Under the pieces are notes generated by a model that made no database searches, had not been told where the DNA came from, and was given only the letters and a program-made list of their open reading frames with translations. A program made the translations under genes and the position numbers. A DNA stretch of 64,000 bases from assembly GCF_021130785.1 (NCBI RefSeq), contig NC_060215.1, positions 116,274,501 to 116,338,500 on the forward strand. Direction: 5' to 3'. Shown in pieces: positions 60,331 to 64,000 of this stretch. Each line of letters begins with the position of its first letter. Within the stretch, counting starts at the first letter, position 1. The stretch comes from Homalodisca vitripennis. Lineage: Eukaryota; Arthropoda; Insecta; Hemiptera; Cicadellidae.

Positions 60331-62609
60331 TTATTTCATTATATATTTCATTAACTATCCAAATTTGAGTTATAGATATGATATGAATGTGTGATGACGG
60401 TACATAACATCTAGACTTTGATACTATAGTCCTTATACCTCTGGCATTTTGATATGCATATTTAATATACCATTATTATTCCTACTAGCCATTATATTTC
60501 CAAGTGTGAATAAAATATACCATAACTCGCAACTGCCTGTACAGTATTGCTACTATGAACTCTAGAGACAGTTAATACCTATAACATGGTGCCCTGTACA
60601 CGGACCAGTAAAATAAGGTGCGTTAAAACGTAGGTTGCAATATTGCTGAAAAATAAATGCAATATAGCCTTTTCTAAAGAGTTGGCCACACATTATTTGA
60701 ACTATAGATTTAAATTTTAAATATTCCCGATCGTCGAACAAGAGATATATGCAATAATTTGCAAATATCTATGGTTTTCTTGATTATGTATTAAATACAC
60801 ATATACTTTTCCATCGGTGGTAGGAATGACTTAACACTAGAATATATTAGTAATAAAAATTATTGTTCAATTTTTTTAAGTGAAGGTCTAATACATAAAT
60901 TATTTATACGCCGTATCAATTACGACATGGTAACATATATAGCAATTAGCAGATATATAGCAATTTAGTATGTAGATATATGATGAACATTTTAATATTA
61001 AAATCACTAATGACTACCTGCTTACATTCGTCTTTGTATATAAATGCTATAGTAGGCTCATAAAACCTTAATCTATAAATGAATTGGCCAATGTCAAATT
61101 CATAGGTGTTTCCATTAGACATAGACTACAGTTTACATTATTTGGGCATAATATGAGATATTTAAGATAAAAACTCATTTATTTGTCTCAATATTACACA
61201 TTTATTAAAAAATCAGCCTGAGAGCCACATACGCAAGACCATTGATCAGAGAAGCCAGAGAAAATGCCAAGGGAGAAATATTGGCGAGTCTGATATAAAA
61301 ATAGAATAGCTAATTAAAATTTTCACACAGAATATAAAATGAACTTTACCTCTTTGCAATACATCTTCATTTTTTCATCCTCGTTATTATATTCCACACA
61401 ATATAAAATAATTTACTATAGTCTAATTAATATCAATTAATGAGGGTACTCTAATCGTCCTTCCTGGCGTACAACGCTACTTACTTCCTTACTGATGCTT
61501 GTATTGGTAATTTGTAATCCTTACATGGCAGATGAGTAATTATGATGTCAAAAATATGGGAGACGTGTTATTGACAATTTCTTAAAATAATGAATCAACC
61601 TTTCAATACATCCTCATTTAACAAAACTAGTCGTCAAAAAATATAAATGATTTTTAGAAGGAGAGAAAATATGAAGTAGGTTAGTTAGTTAGTTGATCAT
61701 TTTCAATACCAATAGTAAATAATACTTTATTATCCTGAACATTTTAGTATCTTTGACTTCGATATTTGAAAAACGTATGGCGTCCATTCCTTCCAGAAGA
61801 AATGTTGAAATTTTTGGGTAATTTGAACAAATTAACAATTTAAAAAAGAAACAGCATCGGTTAAAGGTTACCCATCCGAGGAGAAACCACGCTCGAAGTT
61901 TTGCTTGACTTGGTTGGATTGCGATAACCATAGTACTCATTAGACGTACTTGGTTAATTTATTAGATTCGAAAGGAAGCATGAGCATTCTTAGTTCCTAG
62001 CACGACAACCTAAGCATGCCTACTCCCATTTCTTTACGAAATCTGAGTAGGAGTTTGGCCAATGAATATGTACTAAGTCTGATTAAATAAGCTACACTTA
62101 TGATCTCCAATAGTAAATCCTAAAATTTGCGAATTTTTTCTTATATAACCGTGTCCAGTGATGAAAGAAATCGGTTGATACGTATGGAAGACATGCGGTG
62201 CTATCCGGGCGACACTGGTTAACAAGTGGACTAGCGACAATGAGACAGAATTAGTAGTGATGAATAAACTACAGTAGTTGCAGGCATACGTATCTTATCC
62301 CCCCCACTAGTACAATTAAGGTGCATCAAATTGAATCAATTGAAGCAAAGAAAACTGATTGTGCTCTACCTTATACCATGTTACCTCTACATACGAGATA
62401 TTCTCTAGCGCCCACTTCTTTTCTTACCGTCAAAACCAACCGTAGTGTACTAAATCAGCTTGCTAAGCCCCCTATAGACCTGGTTGTATAGTTAATAATA
62501 TTAAGTTGTATATTTAATAAGGGTATTCTCAATGCAAACTGTTTTTCAGATCAACTTTGGTCCTAATACAACAAGAATACCTGTTTTCTAACTACACTAA
62601 GTAGTAAAA
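60331..62609. other. AT-rich DNA, no supported gene
   Basis: The 83-codon minus-strand frame 61689-61940 has no domain. ATATATAGCAATT is duplicated near 60935-60965. Confidence 0.4.
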
Positions 62610-62700
62610 GTGATAATTTATATAATATAATATTGATATAATAATATAATACAATATATGTAATATTAATAATATAATATTAATAATAATATAGTGATAA
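62610..62700. repeat. Low-complexity ATAATATAAT tract
   Basis: Irregular repeats of ATA/ATAAT words of about 90 bases. It may mark the old tail region of the retroelement to the right, but no poly(A) tail is visible. Confidence 0.7.
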
Positions 62701-62894
62701 TATTGTGGCACAATAACGTTAAAATTATGAAGCTAAAATTAACCAAAACACTTAAAACTGATCACAGCTCATTGCTACAAACACGTTTGGATAGTGCATC
62801 TTTAGTATGTACATTCAATATTATTTTTTCAGAAATTATTTTATATTACCCAAAACCTGTTTTAACTTTTATCTAAACTGTGAAAAATACCAGT

Positions 62895-64000
62895 TTAACG
62901 TAAGTAAGAGAAGCTTTTTCTTCCGACTTCCAGCTTCACTTTAGGACAGTAGAAGTTTTCGTCTTGACGGGTGTTACACTCAGCAACCTCTCCTCGGTAC
63001 TGAAGCCTCTCGCCTATATACCGTGGTTCCCCAGTAGGAAGGACCTTGTGGATCAAACATAACGCCATTATCCTGCACACGGCTCCCTTTGGAAACAGGT
63101 TAGCAACATTTCTATAAGGGAGATACATGATCATAATGTCTCAAGCCGTAGACAAATCTAACAGCACTGTTTTGCATTTTTTTGATTCTTTCTTTGTACT
63201 CTACAGAGATGCTGTTATCTTATGCGATCTAAAAGTATTTAAATACCACCAGTACCAGTGAATGCATGATCTTCAGCCTTGCGGATTCCGGAAGTAGATC
63301 TCTAAATCTGCACTGGCCTCTAAGCCTACCTAAAGCTCTCTGAATTGTGCAAGTAACATGGTCATTCAAAGTAAGACCTCTATCCAATACAACTCCAAGA
63401 GTCTTAATATTGTCATAGTCTGACAACCTCTCTTCGAGCGTAACCTGCATAAAGGTTTCACTGAGGATCTGCACTAATTCTTGTGGAGCGATATGCAAGA
63501 CAATGCACTTCCTCACATTGAGTCTGAAACCATTGCTCTACGAGCATATGTGAATATTGAACAGATCAGAGTCGATGGCATCAATTGGCTCATGAAGCAA
63601 GCTTGGCTCATATGACAAGTACAATTGGCAATCCTCAGCACACTGAACAGTGTAGAACCAGGAGGATCAAATGTGTACAGGTCAAAAAAATATGTGTCCC
63701 AAATAACTGCCTTGTGGAACATTACGCTGTCGTTGAAGCGGCTATGATTTCTTACTCCCCAGTTTTGTGACCTGTACTCGTCCCTTCAGATAAGTTTGAA
63801 CCAGGCTACAGTCTTATCATCCATAAAATCTCAACTTGGCAATCAGTATCTCGTGGTTAGTAGAATCAAATGCTTGAGAGAAAACAAGAAGCACAACTTA
63901 GCTAATTTTTAGTTTTCAAACCAGCATCTTTTGCATCGTAAAGGTCACTGAATAAATTCAATAGTGTTGTTCCTATGCTATATTTTTTCCTGAAGCCAGA
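62895..64000 (-). pseudogene. Non-LTR retrotransposon relic, family 1, runs off the window
   Basis: From the right edge on the minus strand: SGFRKKYSIGTTLLNLF (the QSGFRxxxST block), FDSTNHEILIAKLRFYG, VPQGSYLGHIFFDLYTF, CAEDCQLYLSYEP at the catalytic position (YADD changed to CAED), GFRLNVRKCIVLHIAPQE, LGVVLDRGLTLNDHVTC, TIQRALGRLRGQCRFRDLLP, LKIMHSLVLVVF, and a C-terminal tail RFVYGLRHYDHVSP to LEVGRKSFSYLR ending near 62905. The blocks switch frame several times, so it is inactive. It is the same family as 8113-9117 (shared TIQRA(L/I)GRL and SLVLxVF) but retains more of the 5' side, which continues beyond the window. Confidence 0.88.

Overview
This window looks like nuclear DNA from an insect, possibly a hemipteran-like one. 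It is strongly AT-rich and dominated by intergenic sequence, with long simple-sequence and satellite arrays, several families of decayed non-LTR retrotransposons, DNA-transposon relics, SINE-like copies and very few open frames of any length. Nothing resembles a bacterial gene layout: there are no operons and no dense coding. The species assignment is inference only.

Layout. 0-4.4 kb: dispersed-repeat and SINE copies in non-coding DNA, plus a perfect hairpin. 4.5-5.6 kb: a 65-bp minisatellite with 130- and 260-bp higher-order structure. 7.8-9.5 kb: a ~120-bp tandem repeat split by a 5'-truncated, reverse-oriented non-LTR retrotransposon, followed by an (AT)n tract. 9.8-15.8 kb: AT-rich DNA with one plausible exon (10216-10347) and two copies of a short dispersed repeat. 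15.9-22.3 kb: a satellite locus. Older ~128-bp units pass into about 101 units of a 45-bp satellite, and a 1066-bp TTAA-duplicating DNA transposon remnant (Kolobok-like) sits in the older part. 22.3-35.9 kb: mostly featureless AT-rich DNA with a possible retroelement terminus carrying a hammerhead-like fold (23.7-24.0 kb) and a fold-back repeat (30.85-31.3 kb).

36-40 kb holds the best host-gene candidate. A GC-richer promoter-like segment is followed by a signal-peptide exon (36097-36200) and a phase-compatible second exon (39645-39849) with a polyadenylation signal. Together they would encode a 102-residue secreted, cysteine-containing protein. Its 3.4-kb intron contains an (AT)n tract and a dispersed repeat. 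40-52 kb: AT-rich DNA with SINE-like and dispersed repeats and one unrecognised minus-strand frame (46670-47194). 52.2-55.6 kb: a composite of two dead DNA-transposon genes (a 'DGCSGQNKN' protein relic carrying a nested SINE, and an N-terminal DDE-transposase fragment). 55.8-57.0 kb: a 5'-truncated non-LTR element whose C-terminal frame is intact. 58.2-60.3 kb: two more reverse-transcriptase relics on the minus strand. 62.9-64.0 kb: a further relic, running off the right edge, of the same family as the one at 8-9 kb.

No pathway or gene cluster is visible. The points of interest are the hidden two-exon gene, the satellite birth and nesting history, and the SINE and transposon archaeology.
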